A stretch of DNA of 64,000 nt from UBA940 sp045613745 (GTDB lineage Bacteria; Bacteroidota; Bacteroidia; Bacteroidales; Rikenellaceae): NCBI GenBank assembly GCA_045613745.1, contig JAZLBP010000007.1:1-64000 (forward strand), in the 5' to 3' direction. The position numbers were made by a program, and so were the translations under genes. Shown one piece after another: positions 33,688-42,722 of this stretch (position 1 is the first letter of the stretch; every line of letters starts with the position of its first letter). The notes under the pieces were generated by a model. The model was not told the DNA's origin and made no database searches. It saw nothing but the letters and a program-made list of their open reading frames with translations.

Positions 33688-34827
33688 ATGAAAAAACTCT
33701 TTACCTTTTTGGGGGCCATTATGATGATGGCCGGCTCTGCCTCTTGGGCGCAGGAAGTTGATAGTAGTGCGCTGCCGCAGAGATCTGTATCGGAAATCGA
33801 TGCAACTACGGAAGATGGGGAGGAATGGATTCCATCAATCTCGCTTGATTCACGATTTGGTTACAATCACACAATCGGCGGGGACGCTGCCGGTATTGGT
33901 GGTGATGGACTCTATTTGAACATTGACGGTAAAATAAGTAAGCATTTCTCTTATTCGCTGTGCCAGAAGTTCTTTTCGGCCATAGGCGAAGATCAGTCTG
34001 TCTTTGAAAATACCGATTGGATGACACTCAGTTTCAACGTGGGTGGTTTCACGCTCTCGGCAGGTAAGGATGTCCTGATGCTGGGTAGCTTCGAGTATGA
34101 TGCCTACGACATTGATTCGTATTTCGATATGAACTCGATGTTCTACAACAGTTTCAGCTCGTATCAATGGGGCGCCAAGGCTATGTGGACAAACCCGTCG
34201 GAGAGCACCTCGTTTGCGTTTCAAGTAACAACATCACCTTTCGCATACGCTCCTCGCGAGGAGAATCTCTACTCGTACAACCTCGGCTGGTATGGCGCGT
34301 GGGATTGCTACGAGTCGATTTGGAGTGTCAACCTTATGGAGCATGCCCCCGGCGAGTTTGTCAAAGTTGTGGCCTTGGGTAATATGTTCTATGTGGGCGA
34401 CCTGTCGCTGGGCCTCGACTGCATTGTGCGCGGTTCGAAGTTCTCGTCGCTGGGCAAGGACGAGGTTACACTGAGCTTCACACCCTCGTATGAGATAGGT
34501 GGCAAGGTGCGACTCTTCGGCAAGGCTGGTTGGGAGCGCAGCTCGGCTGACCTACCCTACGACTTCTGGGGCGAATACCTGTCGGCAGACGATATGATGG
34601 CCGCCAACGACGAGTGTATGAGCACTCTGCCCGCATTCCTGCCCGCCAATCAGAACTATTGGTTCTATGGCGCAGGTGTGGAGTACTTCCCCATCAAGAA
34701 TAGCCGCGACGTGCGTCTGCACGCCATCTGGGCATCGAACAGCTACACCGCACGCCACACCATCAATGTGGGTGTGACTTGGAAGTTTGATGTCACACGA
34801 GCCATTCAAAGAATTATCAAGAAATAA
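33688..34827 (+). CDS. Outer-membrane beta-barrel protein of the polyamine operon
   Basis: 379 residues with a signal peptide (cleavage after SASWAQ). The strands alternate hydrophobic and polar residues from about residue 45 (WIPSISLDSRFGYNH) to the end (HTINVGVTWKFDVT), as in porins of the OprP/OprO or phosphate-selective-like class. The last strand is followed by 10 charged residues instead of a terminal Phe. It is acidic overall with many Asp and Glu, which fits a cationic solute. It lies 36 bases upstream of potA and shares its promoter. I infer it is the outer-membrane entry for the polyamine imported by PotABCD; no binding residues can be assigned. Confidence 0.75.
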   Translation: MKKLFTFLGAIMMMAGSASWAQEVDSSALPQRSVSEIDATTEDGEEWIPSISLDSRFGYNHTIGGDAAGIGGDGLYLNIDGKISKHFSYSLCQKFFSAIGEDQSVFENTDWMTLSFNVGGFTLSAGKDVLMLGSFEYDAYDIDSYFDMNSMFYNSFSSYQWGAKAMWTNPSESTSFAFQVTTSPFAYAPREENLYSYNLGWYGAWDCYESIWSVNLMEHAPGEFVKVVALGNMFYVGDLSLGLDCIVRGSKFSSLGKDEVTLSFTPSYEIGGKVRLFGKAGWERSSADLPYDFWGEYLSADDMMAANDECMSTLPAFLPANQNYWFYGAGVEYFPIKNSRDVRLHAIWASNSYTARHTINVGVTWKFDVTRAIQRIIKK

Positions 34828-34863
34828 CAGCATAACTACATCATATAAACCTTATTTAGAGAG

Positions 34864-36246
34864 ATGAAAGATTCGAACTACATTATCGAATTAAGCAACA
34901 TATCGAAGGCCTTTGGCGACAAATGCGTGTTGGACGACGTCAGCCTCTATGTACGCAAGGGCGAGTTTGTGACAATCCTCGGCCCCTCGGGCTGTGGTAA
35001 GACCACTCTGCTGCGTATCCTTGCGGGATTTGGCGTTGCCGACTCCGGCGAGATTCGTATCGCAGGCGAAGACATCACCGAGGTTCCGCCCCACCAACGT
35101 CCCGTCAATACGGTCTTTCAGCGTTATGCACTATTCCCACACCTGAATGTCTATGACAACATCGCATTCGGTCTCAAACTCAAAAAGGTAAAACAAGATG
35201 AGATTGACACCCGCGTGCGCAAGGCGTTGAAGATGGTGGGTATGACCGACTACGAGTGGCGCGACGTGAACTCGCTGTCGGGTGGCCAACAACAACGTGT
35301 GGCCATTGCGCGTGCTATCATCAACCGCCCGCAGGTACTTCTGCTGGACGAGCCTTTGGCTGCGCTCGACCTGAAAATGCGTAAAGATATGCAGATGGAG
35401 CTCAAAGATATGCACAAGACTCTGGGCATCACCTTTGTGTACGTTACGCACGACCAAGAGGAGGCCCTCACGCTGAGCGACACCATCGTGGTTATGAGCG
35501 AGGGTAAGGTGCAACAGATTGGCACTCCGACCGACATCTACAACGAGCCCGTAAACTCGTTTGTGGCCGACTTTATCGGCGAGAGCAACATCCTCAACGG
35601 CGTTATGCTGCGCGACCGCGTGGTTGAGTTCCTCGGCCGCGAGTTTGAGTGCGTCGACGAGGGCTTTGGCGAGAACGCACCCGTAGATGTGGTTATCCGT
35701 CCAGAGGATGTCTATATTATGGCTCCGACCAAATCGGGTATGATTGACGGCGTTGTGCAGTCGTGCATCTTCAAGGGTGTCCACTACGAGATGACTGTAC
35801 TGACCGACAACGGCTACGAGATTATGATTCAAGACTATAACGCATTCGAGGTTGGCCAACAGGTAAGTATGATTATCAAGCCTTCGGACATCCACGTTAT
35901 GCGTAAGGAGAGAGTTTGCAACACCTTCGAGGGTACTATGATTGACCCCACCCACGTCGAGATTTTGGGCACTTCGTTCGTATGCAACGAGATGACCGAC
36001 ATCGAGGGTGGCGAGAAGGTTAATGTCGAGGTTAATTTCGACAAAGTGGAGCTGATGGACTACAAGGAGGATGGCACGCTGATGGGCGACATCCGCTTTA
36101 TCCTCTACAAGGGCGACCGCTACCACCTGACCGTACGCACCGAGCACGGCGACAACATCTATGTCGATACCAACGACGTGTGGGACGACCGCGACATTGT
36201 CGGCATTCGCATCCAACCCGACGATTTACGTATCACAAGAGTGTAA
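34864..36246 (+). CDS. potA: Polyamine ABC transporter ATP-binding protein PotA
   Basis: 460 residues, longer than the roughly 375 of E. coli PotA. The ATPase domain (1-240) has Walker A GPSGCGKTT, Q-loop, signature NSLSGGQQQRVAIARA (in parts LSGGQ and QRVAIA), Walker B LLLDEPLAALD and the switch His in YVTHDQEEA. Residues 240-460 form two OB-fold (TOBE-like) repeats, one more than usual, each starting with a GMIDGVVQS- or GTMIDPTHVE-like strand. It powers import of putrescine or spermidine with PotB and PotC at the inner membrane. It is the first of four coupled genes after the barrel gene. Confidence 0.92.
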   Translation: MKDSNYIIELSNISKAFGDKCVLDDVSLYVRKGEFVTILGPSGCGKTTLLRILAGFGVADSGEIRIAGEDITEVPPHQRPVNTVFQRYALFPHLNVYDNIAFGLKLKKVKQDEIDTRVRKALKMVGMTDYEWRDVNSLSGGQQQRVAIARAIINRPQVLLLDEPLAALDLKMRKDMQMELKDMHKTLGITFVYVTHDQEEALTLSDTIVVMSEGKVQQIGTPTDIYNEPVNSFVADFIGESNILNGVMLRDRVVEFLGREFECVDEGFGENAPVDVVIRPEDVYIMAPTKSGMIDGVVQSCIFKGVHYEMTVLTDNGYEIMIQDYNAFEVGQQVSMIIKPSDIHVMRKERVCNTFEGTMIDPTHVEILGTSFVCNEMTDIEGGEKVNVEVNFDKVELMDYKEDGTLMGDIRFILYKGDRYHLTVRTEHGDNIYVDTNDVWDDRDIVGIRIQPDDLRITRV

Positions 36247-36270
36247 CAACCCCAAAAACGTTTTTGCCTA

Positions 36271-37068
36271 ATGAAATGGTTGTTAAAAATGGTTCTCAAA
36301 CGCAGTAATTGGAGTATCCCCTACTTCATATTCCTGCTTGGAATGGTTGTGTTGCCACTCATCCTCATCTGCATCTATGCATTTCAGGACGATGCGGGTA
36401 GCTTTACGCTCGACAACTTCTCGAAGTTTATATCGAATCCCGAGGCTGCCAATACGTTTGTCTATTCGATTGGTATTGCAGTGATTACCACCATTCTATG
36501 TATCCTACTGGGCTACCCCGCAGCCTACATCCTGAGCAATCGCGCGCTGTGTCGTTCGAGGGTGATGGTGGTGCTGTTCATCCTGCCTATGTGGATTAAC
36601 ATTCTGGTGCGTACACTTGCTACCGTGGCTCTGTTCGACTTTATGCACTTGCCGCTGGGCGAGGGAGCTCTGATTTTCGGTATGGTGTACAACTTCCTGC
36701 CGTTTATGATTTATCCGATTTACAACACTATGTCGAAGCTCGACCACAGCTACGTCGAGGCGGCGCAGGACTTGGGTGCCAACCCGCTGACCGTCTTTAC
36801 GAAGGTTGTGTTGCCGCTGTCGATGCCGGGTGTTATGAGTGGTATTATGATGGTATTTATGCCCACAATCTCGACCTTTGCCATCGCCGAGTTGCTGACT
36901 ATGAACAACATCAAACTGTTTGGTACCACCATTCAGGAGAACATCAACAACGGTATGTGGAACTATGGCGCGGCACTGTCGCTCATTATGTTGATTATTA
37001 TTTTTGCCACCGATCTGTTCAGCGACGGCGACGAGGATCGTGCAACCAATGAGGGAGGAATCATCTAA
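36271..37068 (+). CDS. potB: Polyamine ABC permease PotB
   Basis: 265 residues with six membrane helices. The cytoplasmic EAA loop that docks with PotA is present (YVEAAQDLGANPLTVFTKVVLP in parts: VEAAQDLGA then KVVLPLSMPG). It is a typical PotB/PotH-type channel subunit; the short C-terminus (DGDEDRATNEGG) is acidic. It overlaps potC by one base (TAATG) and is 24 bases downstream of potA. Confidence 0.92.
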   Translation: MKWLLKMVLKRSNWSIPYFIFLLGMVVLPLILICIYAFQDDAGSFTLDNFSKFISNPEAANTFVYSIGIAVITTILCILLGYPAAYILSNRALCRSRVMVVLFILPMWINILVRTLATVALFDFMHLPLGEGALIFGMVYNFLPFMIYPIYNTMSKLDHSYVEAAQDLGANPLTVFTKVVLPLSMPGVMSGIMMVFMPTISTFAIAELLTMNNIKLFGTTIQENINNGMWNYGAALSLIMLIIIFATDLFSDGDEDRATNEGGII

Positions 37069-37874
37069 TGAAGAAGTTTATTGCTCAATCATATCTGTGG
37101 CTGCTGCTGACGTTGCTCTATGCACCGATCATCATCATTGCCATCTTCTCGTTCACCGAGGCCAAGGTGCTCGGTAACTGGACAGGTTTTTCGACCAAGC
37201 TCTACACCTCGCTGTTCCAAGGCGGCGCCCACCACTCGCTGGTTAACGCCATCGAAAATACGCTGATTATCGCTCTGGTGTCGGCTGCCGTTTCGACCCT
37301 GCTGGGAAGTATTGCCGCCATCGGTATCGACCGCCTGCGCGGACACAAACGAGCTGTCATCAACTCGCTCAACAACATCCCTATGCTGAACCCCGATATC
37401 ATTACGGGTATATCGCTGTTCTTGTTGTTTGTGAGCTTGGGCGTGTCGCAAGGCTACGCAACGGTTATTCTGGCGCACATCACCTTCTGCACCCCCTATG
37501 TGGTGTTGTGTGTGCTGCCCCGACTGCAACAGATGAATCCCAACATCTTTGAGGCGGCGCTGGACCTGGGTGCCACACCCTTCCAGGCTCTGCGCAAGGT
37601 GATTATCCCCGAGATTAAGCCGGGTATGATTAGCGGCTTCATCTTGGCATTCACACTCTCGATTGACGACTTTGCGGTGACCATCTTCACCATTGGTACC
37701 GAAGGTTTGGAGACCCTTTCGACCTACATCTATGCCGACGCACGCAAGGGAGGTCTGACCCCCGAGTTGCGTCCGCTGTCGACCATTATTTTTGCCGTTG
37801 TACTGATTCTGCTTGTGGTGATTAACATCCGCTCGGAGCGAAATCGTAAAAAGGAGGAGGAGTTGAAACGATGA
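37068..37874 (+). CDS. potC: Polyamine ABC permease PotC
   Basis: 268 residues with six membrane helices. The EAA loop reads EAALDLGATPFQALRKVIIPEI (in parts EAALDLGA and KVIIPEI), followed by SGFILAFTLSIDDFAVTIF, which is diagnostic of PotC/PotI. It forms the inner-membrane channel with PotB. Its stop overlaps the potD start by 4 bases (ATGA). The tail is basic and Lys-rich (RNRKKEEELKR). Confidence 0.92.
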   Translation: MKKFIAQSYLWLLLTLLYAPIIIIAIFSFTEAKVLGNWTGFSTKLYTSLFQGGAHHSLVNAIENTLIIALVSAAVSTLLGSIAAIGIDRLRGHKRAVINSLNNIPMLNPDIITGISLFLLFVSLGVSQGYATVILAHITFCTPYVVLCVLPRLQQMNPNIFEAALDLGATPFQALRKVIIPEIKPGMISGFILAFTLSIDDFAVTIFTIGTEGLETLSTYIYADARKGGLTPELRPLSTIIFAVVLILLVVINIRSERNRKKEEELKR

Positions 37875-39217
37875 AACGTTGTCTTGCTATAATTTCCAAA
37901 GTTTTTGTGGTCGCACTGACCGCGGGCCTTCTGACTGCCTGCAAATGCGACGACAGCCGAAAGGAGATACTGAAAGTCTATAACTGGGCCGACTATATCG
38001 ACGAGGAGTTGCTGACCGAGTTCGAGGAGTGGTACGAGGAACAGACAGGCGAGAGTGTCGAGGTTGTGTATCAACTCTTCGACATCAACGAGATTATGCT
38101 TGCCAAGATTGAGCGAGGCAAGGAGGATTTCGACGTGGTGTGCCCCTCGGAGTACATCATCGAACGTATGTTGCGCAACGACCTGCTGCTGCCCATCAAC
38201 AAGGATTTCGGCTCGACCCCCAACTACCTGGGAGGTGTGTCGCCCTACATCCACGACGTGTTTGACAAGATTGACGGCAGTGGCAAAAACGCCAACGACT
38301 ATGCTGTGGGATATATGTGGGGCACTACGGGCTTCCTGTACAACACCCGCTATGCCTCGCGCGAGGAGGTTAGCTCGTGGAGCGCACTGTGGAACCCCAA
38401 ATTCAACAAGAAACTCCTTATCAAGGACGCATTCCGCGATGTATATTGTCCGCTGTTGATTTATGCCAACCAAGCCGAGATAGCTTCGGGCGAGGTGTCG
38501 CTTGACTCCATCACACGCGACGCATCGGACCCCTCGATTGCCAAAGTCGAGGAGCTGCTCAAAAAGGCCAAACCCTATGTTGCGGGCTGGGAGGCAGACT
38601 TCGGCAAGGAGATTATGACCAAGGAGAAGGCGTGGCTCAACCTTTCGTGGAGTGGCGACGCTGCGTGGGCCATCGAGGAGGCTGCTGCGGTGGATGTCGA
38701 GTTGGACTATGTCATCCCCGACGAGGGTAGCGTTGTGTGGTTCGACGGCTGGGTCATCCCCAAATATGCCAAGAACCCCAAGGCTGCGGCCTACTTCATC
38801 AACTTTATGTGTAAACCCGAGAACGCCATCCGCAATATGGACGCAATCGGCTATGTGAGCGTCATCGCCACACCCGAGGTTATGGAGTATATGTCGGAGT
38901 CGGCCGTTGAGTCGGGCTACGAGGAGGCTATCGACGTGAGCTACTTCTTTGGCGAGGGAGCCGACAGCGTGGTTATGAATCCCGTGTTCTATCCCGACCG
39001 AAATGTTGTCGAGCGCTGTGCTATGATGCACGATAGCGGCGCACGAACTGCGGCTCTGTTGGAGATGTGGTCACGCGTGAAGGGCGATAACCTCAACAAC
39101 GGAATGGTTATATTTATCCTTGTGGTGTTTGGCACTCTGCTGGTGGTCGGCATTATCCGCAAGGTGCGTCGCCGCCGTCGCCTGCGCCAACAACGATTCC
39201 GCCGCATAAGGTCGTAA
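37871..39217 (+). CDS. potD: Polyamine-binding lipoprotein PotD with C-terminal membrane helix
   Basis: 448 residues, about 90 more than E. coli PotD. The N-terminus has a signal with a lipobox (LLTAC, Cys24). The solute-binding domain covers 35-400 and has KVYNWADYIDEELL, DVVCPSEYIIERM, MWGTTGFLYN, WLNLSWSGDAAW and the DEGSVVWFDGWVIP region that contacts polyamine amines in the family. After residue 410 there is a hydrophobic helix (MVIFILVVFGTLLVVGII) and a strongly basic end with about 14 Arg or Lys. The protein would thus be fixed to the membrane at both ends, unlike the usual free or lipid-only binding protein. It is the last gene of the operon. Confidence 0.88.
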   Translation: MKRCLAIISKVFVVALTAGLLTACKCDDSRKEILKVYNWADYIDEELLTEFEEWYEEQTGESVEVVYQLFDINEIMLAKIERGKEDFDVVCPSEYIIERMLRNDLLLPINKDFGSTPNYLGGVSPYIHDVFDKIDGSGKNANDYAVGYMWGTTGFLYNTRYASREEVSSWSALWNPKFNKKLLIKDAFRDVYCPLLIYANQAEIASGEVSLDSITRDASDPSIAKVEELLKKAKPYVAGWEADFGKEIMTKEKAWLNLSWSGDAAWAIEEAAAVDVELDYVIPDEGSVVWFDGWVIPKYAKNPKAAAYFINFMCKPENAIRNMDAIGYVSVIATPEVMEYMSESAVESGYEEAIDVSYFFGEGADSVVMNPVFYPDRNVVERCAMMHDSGARTAALLEMWSRVKGDNLNNGMVIFILVVFGTLLVVGIIRKVRRRRRLRQQRFRRIRS

Positions 39218-39234
39218 CCGCACACTAAAAAAAG

Positions 39235-39268
39235 AAGCGTGTCCAATAGGTTTTGGGCGCGCTTTTTT
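39235..39268 (+). terminator. potD: Terminator of the pot operon
   Basis: AAGCGTGTCC with GGGCGCGCTT (wobble pairs) and a loop of about 11 bases, followed by TTTTTT, 18 bases past the potD stop. Confidence 0.75.
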
Positions 39269-39292
39269 GTGTACATATTACCTTGAAAAATT

Positions 39293-39426
39293 GTATAATA
39301 AGAGGAATTTCGAGGATAAGCGGGGGCATATCCCCTTTTACCACTACCGCCCACCCCAAAAGTAATTGAGAGTAGAGCGGAAGCAAAAACCGCCGGTCTG
39401 CGGCCGAAGAAATTACCTTATTATAC
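39293..39426. repeat. Palindromic repeat, copy R2
   Basis: 134 bases bounded by GTATAATAAGAGGAATTTC on the left and its near-complement GAAATTACCTTATTATAC on the right. The left arm matches the R1 arm. The right interior (CCGCAGACCGGCGG on the minus strand, then TTTTTGCTTCCGCTC) matches the arms of R3. It lies between the pot terminator and the cstA promoter. Confidence 0.75.
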
Positions 39427-39435
39427 TATTTTTTG

Positions 39436-39443
39436 TATATTTG
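39436..39443 (+). promoter_or_regulatory. cstA: -7 box of cstA
   Basis: TATATTTG, 24 bases before the ATG and just outside the repeat R2. No clear -33 element; the repeat occupies that position. Confidence 0.5.
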
Positions 39444-39467
39444 TAAAAAATTAACCCTTACATAAAA

Positions 39468-40937
39468 ATGTTTACTTTCATAACTTGCCTTGCGCTGCTG
39501 GTTGCAGCCTACTTCATCTACGGCAGAGTACTCGAAAAAGTGTGCGGCATCAGTGTGGTGCGCGCAGTACCCTCCGAAAGCAAATTCGATGGCGTGGACT
39601 ATGTACCTATGCCAATGTGGAAAACCTTCCTTATCCAACTGCTCAACATCGCAGGACTCGGTCCCATCTTCGGTGCGGTGCTGGGTGCCGCCTATGGTCC
39701 CGTAGCCTTTGTGTGGATTACGCTGGGCGGTATCTTCTTTGGCGCGATGCACGACTTTATTGCAGGCGTGATGTCGCTGCGCCACGATGGTATGAGCCTG
39801 CCCGACATCGTACGCCGATACCTCGGAGAGGGTATGGGTGTGTTCAACCTGATTTTTACGGTGGCGCTGATGGTGCTGGTCGGTGCGGTGTTTATGTCGC
39901 AACCCGCCGAGCTTATCGCCAAGTGGCTGCCCCAATCGGCCAGCGACTTCAATATCAATGGTTTCAGCCTGACGGTACTGATGGTTATGGGTGGTATTCT
40001 GGTGTACTACATCATCGCAACGCTCTTTCCCGTCGATAAGATTATCGGCCGCATCTACCCTATCTTCGGCTTTGCGCTGGTGGCAATGGCGGTAGGTATT
40101 CTGGGTGTGCTGCTCTTTGGCGGCAAATACACCATCCCCGAGCTTGACCTGCACAACCACATCGCAAACCCGGCGAAATTCCCTATATTCCCTACGCTGT
40201 TTCTGACCATCGCGTGCGGTGCCATCTCGGGCTTCCACGCTACACAGTCGCCCCTTATGGCAAGGTGCCTGACCAACGAGAAGCAGTGCCGCCCCGTATT
40301 CTACGGAGCAATGATTTCGGAGAGTATCATCGCCCTGATTTGGGCCGCCATCGCAATGGCATTCTGGGGAGGTGTCGAGGAACTGAACGAGGCCCTCGCC
40401 GCCAATCGCAACAACGCCTCGATTCTGGTGGATATGATTGCTAACGAAACCCTCGGCCACACCATTGCTATAGTGGTTATGTTTGGCGTTATCGGCGCTG
40501 CAATCACCTCGGGCGACACCGCCTACCGCTCGGCACGACTGATGATTGCCGACGCGCTGGGTATCGAACAAAAGACTCTGTGGAAACGCATTGCGGTGTG
40601 TCTGCCCATCTTTGCGCTGGCTGTGTTTATCATCCTTGCCACCGATTTCCGCACCCTATGGAGCTACTTTGCGTGGTTCAACCAAACGCTCAGCGTGTTC
40701 ACTCTGTGGGCTATCTGTGTCTATCTTGTTCGCGAGCGCAAACCCGTTGTTATCGCAATGATTCCCGCCGTATTTATGACCTATGTGTGCAGCCTGTATC
40801 TGTTCACCGCAGGCCAAATGCTGGGTCTTGCGCCCACTCTGGGAGCTGTGCTTGCAGGCGCGCTGACACTTGTCATCACATCATATTTTATTTACCGATT
40901 CAATCGTGAAGTTCGCAATGCAAAAACCAGAGCTTAA
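39468..40937 (+). CDS. cstA: Carbon starvation protein CstA, short form
   Basis: 489 residues with about 14 membrane helices. E. coli CstA has about 700; the short form is usual in Bacteroidota. Typical segments are GRVLEKVCGI, LLNIAGLGPIFGAVLGAAYGP (in parts LNIAGLGP and LGAAYGP), GGIFFGAMHDF and FHATQSPLMARCL, with VITSGDT-like AAITSGDTAYRSARL. The family imports peptides or pyruvate at low nutrient levels. Its last 20 bases overlap the start of the next gene, so the two are coupled. Confidence 0.92.
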   Translation: MFTFITCLALLVAAYFIYGRVLEKVCGISVVRAVPSESKFDGVDYVPMPMWKTFLIQLLNIAGLGPIFGAVLGAAYGPVAFVWITLGGIFFGAMHDFIAGVMSLRHDGMSLPDIVRRYLGEGMGVFNLIFTVALMVLVGAVFMSQPAELIAKWLPQSASDFNINGFSLTVLMVMGGILVYYIIATLFPVDKIIGRIYPIFGFALVAMAVGILGVLLFGGKYTIPELDLHNHIANPAKFPIFPTLFLTIACGAISGFHATQSPLMARCLTNEKQCRPVFYGAMISESIIALIWAAIAMAFWGGVEELNEALAANRNNASILVDMIANETLGHTIAIVVMFGVIGAAITSGDTAYRSARLMIADALGIEQKTLWKRIAVCLPIFALAVFIILATDFRTLWSYFAWFNQTLSVFTLWAICVYLVRERKPVVIAMIPAVFMTYVCSLYLFTAGQMLGLAPTLGAVLAGALTLVITSYFIYRFNREVRNAKTRA

Positions 40938-41634
40938 ACCCACCATCAATCAGACCTTTGTGCTGACACCCGCCGAGGGCGACAAGTCGGGCGCCTACAA
41001 CTTTGGTGCTATTCTCGAACAATCGCGCCGCCTGGAACGTCAAGGCCAAATCGAAAAGGCCTGCGACGTGCGCTATCAAGCTTTCCAACGACTTGTGGCA
41101 CTGCTGCCCGAGGATGCCGAAATCGAACTCGATTGGGAGGACGACTACACTCAGTCGGCCCTGCATCTGATTAACTATTCAAGTATCGACCACTTCCTTG
41201 TGGGCGACTACGAGATGTGTGCCGCAATGCTCGAATTGATGTTGGAGCTCGACAGCGAAGACCACTTGGAGGCCACCACGCGCTTGGCCTACGCCTACAT
41301 CGCATTGGAGGAGTACGAGCTGTATGACGAGATTGCGGGCGACATCAACGACCGTAGTGCCGACAAGGCTATCCTTGCGCTGTGGAGCGAGTACCGCCAA
41401 AAGGGAACACTTAACGACGGTCACCTGCGCAATCTGCGCACACGCCTTGCGGACTACTACGGCGAGTTCACCGCCGACAGTCACCCCGCCGACGAGGCCT
41501 TTATGACCGATATTGCCGGGGAGAAACCCTCGCGTAGAGCTCTGGCTCGTGAGCTGTGGCTGCAAACCGAACACTTGTGGAAACAGTACCCCGAGTTTAT
41601 CGACGCACTCAAAGCCACCAAATCCCGCAAGTAG
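40918..41634 (+). CDS. Helical-repeat protein of unknown function
   Basis: 238 residues from MQKPELKPT, inside the cstA 3' end. No signal peptide. Residues 25-190 are helix-rich with TPR-like spacing of Ala, Leu and Tyr (ILEQSRRLERQGQIEKACDVRY in parts: EKACDVRYQAF; AAMLELMLEL; ATTRLAYAYIALEEYELYDEI). I do not recognise a named family; a tetratricopeptide-like scaffold is the best description. Neighbours are cstA upstream and a radical SAM protein downstream, 2 bases away if that gene starts at GTG, so all three are probably one transcript. Confidence 0.75.
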   Translation: MQKPELKPTINQTFVLTPAEGDKSGAYNFGAILEQSRRLERQGQIEKACDVRYQAFQRLVALLPEDAEIELDWEDDYTQSALHLINYSSIDHFLVGDYEMCAAMLELMLELDSEDHLEATTRLAYAYIALEEYELYDEIAGDINDRSADKAILALWSEYRQKGTLNDGHLRNLRTRLADYYGEFTADSHPADEAFMTDIAGEKPSRRALARELWLQTEHLWKQYPEFIDALKATKSRK

Positions 41635-41636
41635 AG

Positions 41637-42620
41637 GTGACCGCACCTATACATAACAACCCACCCGCCAGCAAACCACTCTATGCGTGGGGCGACAGCC
41701 GACCGTTCTACGGCTCGGCCCGCTACTATCGCAACACCTTCGACTGCGAAATCCGCAAGCTGAGTATCGACGCAGGCTTCTCGTGCCCCAACCGCAATGG
41801 ACGTGTGGGCGTGGGTGGTTGTACTTTTTGTAATAACGACGCATTCTCACCCGCCTATGCCACAGCCCGACGCACCATCACCGAACAGATGGCCGAGGGC
41901 CGACGGTTTCACGCCCGCAGTTTTGTGGAGGGAGCCAAGTGGTTAGTCTATTTCCAAGCCTTCTCGAACACCTATGCCCCCGTCGATGTGCTGCGCGCAC
42001 GCTATATGGAGGCACTGCAAGCCGACGATGTGGCAGGACTTATCATCGGCACACGCCCCGACTGCGTGGATGAGCAGGTGCTGGACCTTGTGGCCGAGTT
42101 GCGTAGAAGTCACTACATTGCCGTTGAGTTCGGTATGGAGTCGGCCTTTGACGAAACCCTCGCAAAGGTCAATCGCGGCCACGGCTGGCAGGAATCGGTG
42201 CGCGCCGTTGAGATGTGCCACCAAAGGGAGATACCCTGCGGCGGCCACTTCATCATCGGTCTGCCGGGCGAAACGGACGAGATGATTCTCCAAACCTTCG
42301 AACGCATCAACGATCTCGGGCTCGACACCGTCAAGTTCCACCAACTGCAAATATTCCGCGGCACGGCTATGGAGCACGACTATGTGAGCCACCCCGAGAG
42401 CTATCGCTTTTTCACCCCCGACGAGTATGTCGCACTGCTTGCCGAGGGCATCCGCCACCTGCGCCCCGACACCGCGGTCGAACGCATCGTAAGCGAAGTT
42501 CCCCCCTCCTATCGCCACGAGGGCTTGGGCTGGCAGGGTCTGCGCAGCCACCACGTCATCAACCGCCTGTGCGCCCACTTGGAGCGAAACAGCGCATTTC
42601 AGGGCGAACTGTTTGGGTGA
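41637..42620 (+). CDS. Radical SAM protein, TIGR01212/YhcC type
   Basis: 327 residues if it starts at the GTG two bases after the previous stop; the only upstream ATG (41556) lies inside the previous gene. The cluster-binding Cys residues follow the family's unusual spacing: FSCPNRNGRVGVGGCTFCNN, with one Cys and then a C-x-x-C pair 12 residues on. Later segments include GTRPDCVD, EFGMESAFDETL, CGGHFIIGLPGETDEM and the KFHQLQIF strand. It binds a 4Fe-4S cluster and S-adenosylmethionine. The reaction is unestablished for most members; a role in tRNA modification has been discussed for relatives. No partner is evident here. Confidence 0.87.
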   Translation: MTAPIHNNPPASKPLYAWGDSRPFYGSARYYRNTFDCEIRKLSIDAGFSCPNRNGRVGVGGCTFCNNDAFSPAYATARRTITEQMAEGRRFHARSFVEGAKWLVYFQAFSNTYAPVDVLRARYMEALQADDVAGLIIGTRPDCVDEQVLDLVAELRRSHYIAVEFGMESAFDETLAKVNRGHGWQESVRAVEMCHQREIPCGGHFIIGLPGETDEMILQTFERINDLGLDTVKFHQLQIFRGTAMEHDYVSHPESYRFFTPDEYVALLAEGIRHLRPDTAVERIVSEVPPSYRHEGLGWQGLRSHHVINRLCAHLERNSAFQGELFG

Positions 42621-42654
42621 TTTGACAACTTTCTGACGGAAGGCAGCCCCTTTT

Positions 42655-42687
42655 CTTGCACAAAAACGAAAAAAATCTCTATCTTTG
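42655..42687 (+). promoter_or_regulatory. Promoter of the DUF5606 gene
   Basis: CTTG, 21 bases, TATCTTTG, ending 35 bases before the ATG. Confidence 0.65.
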
Positions 42688-42722
42688 TGGAAATATTCAT
42701 ACAAAAATCAAATTCATAAGCT

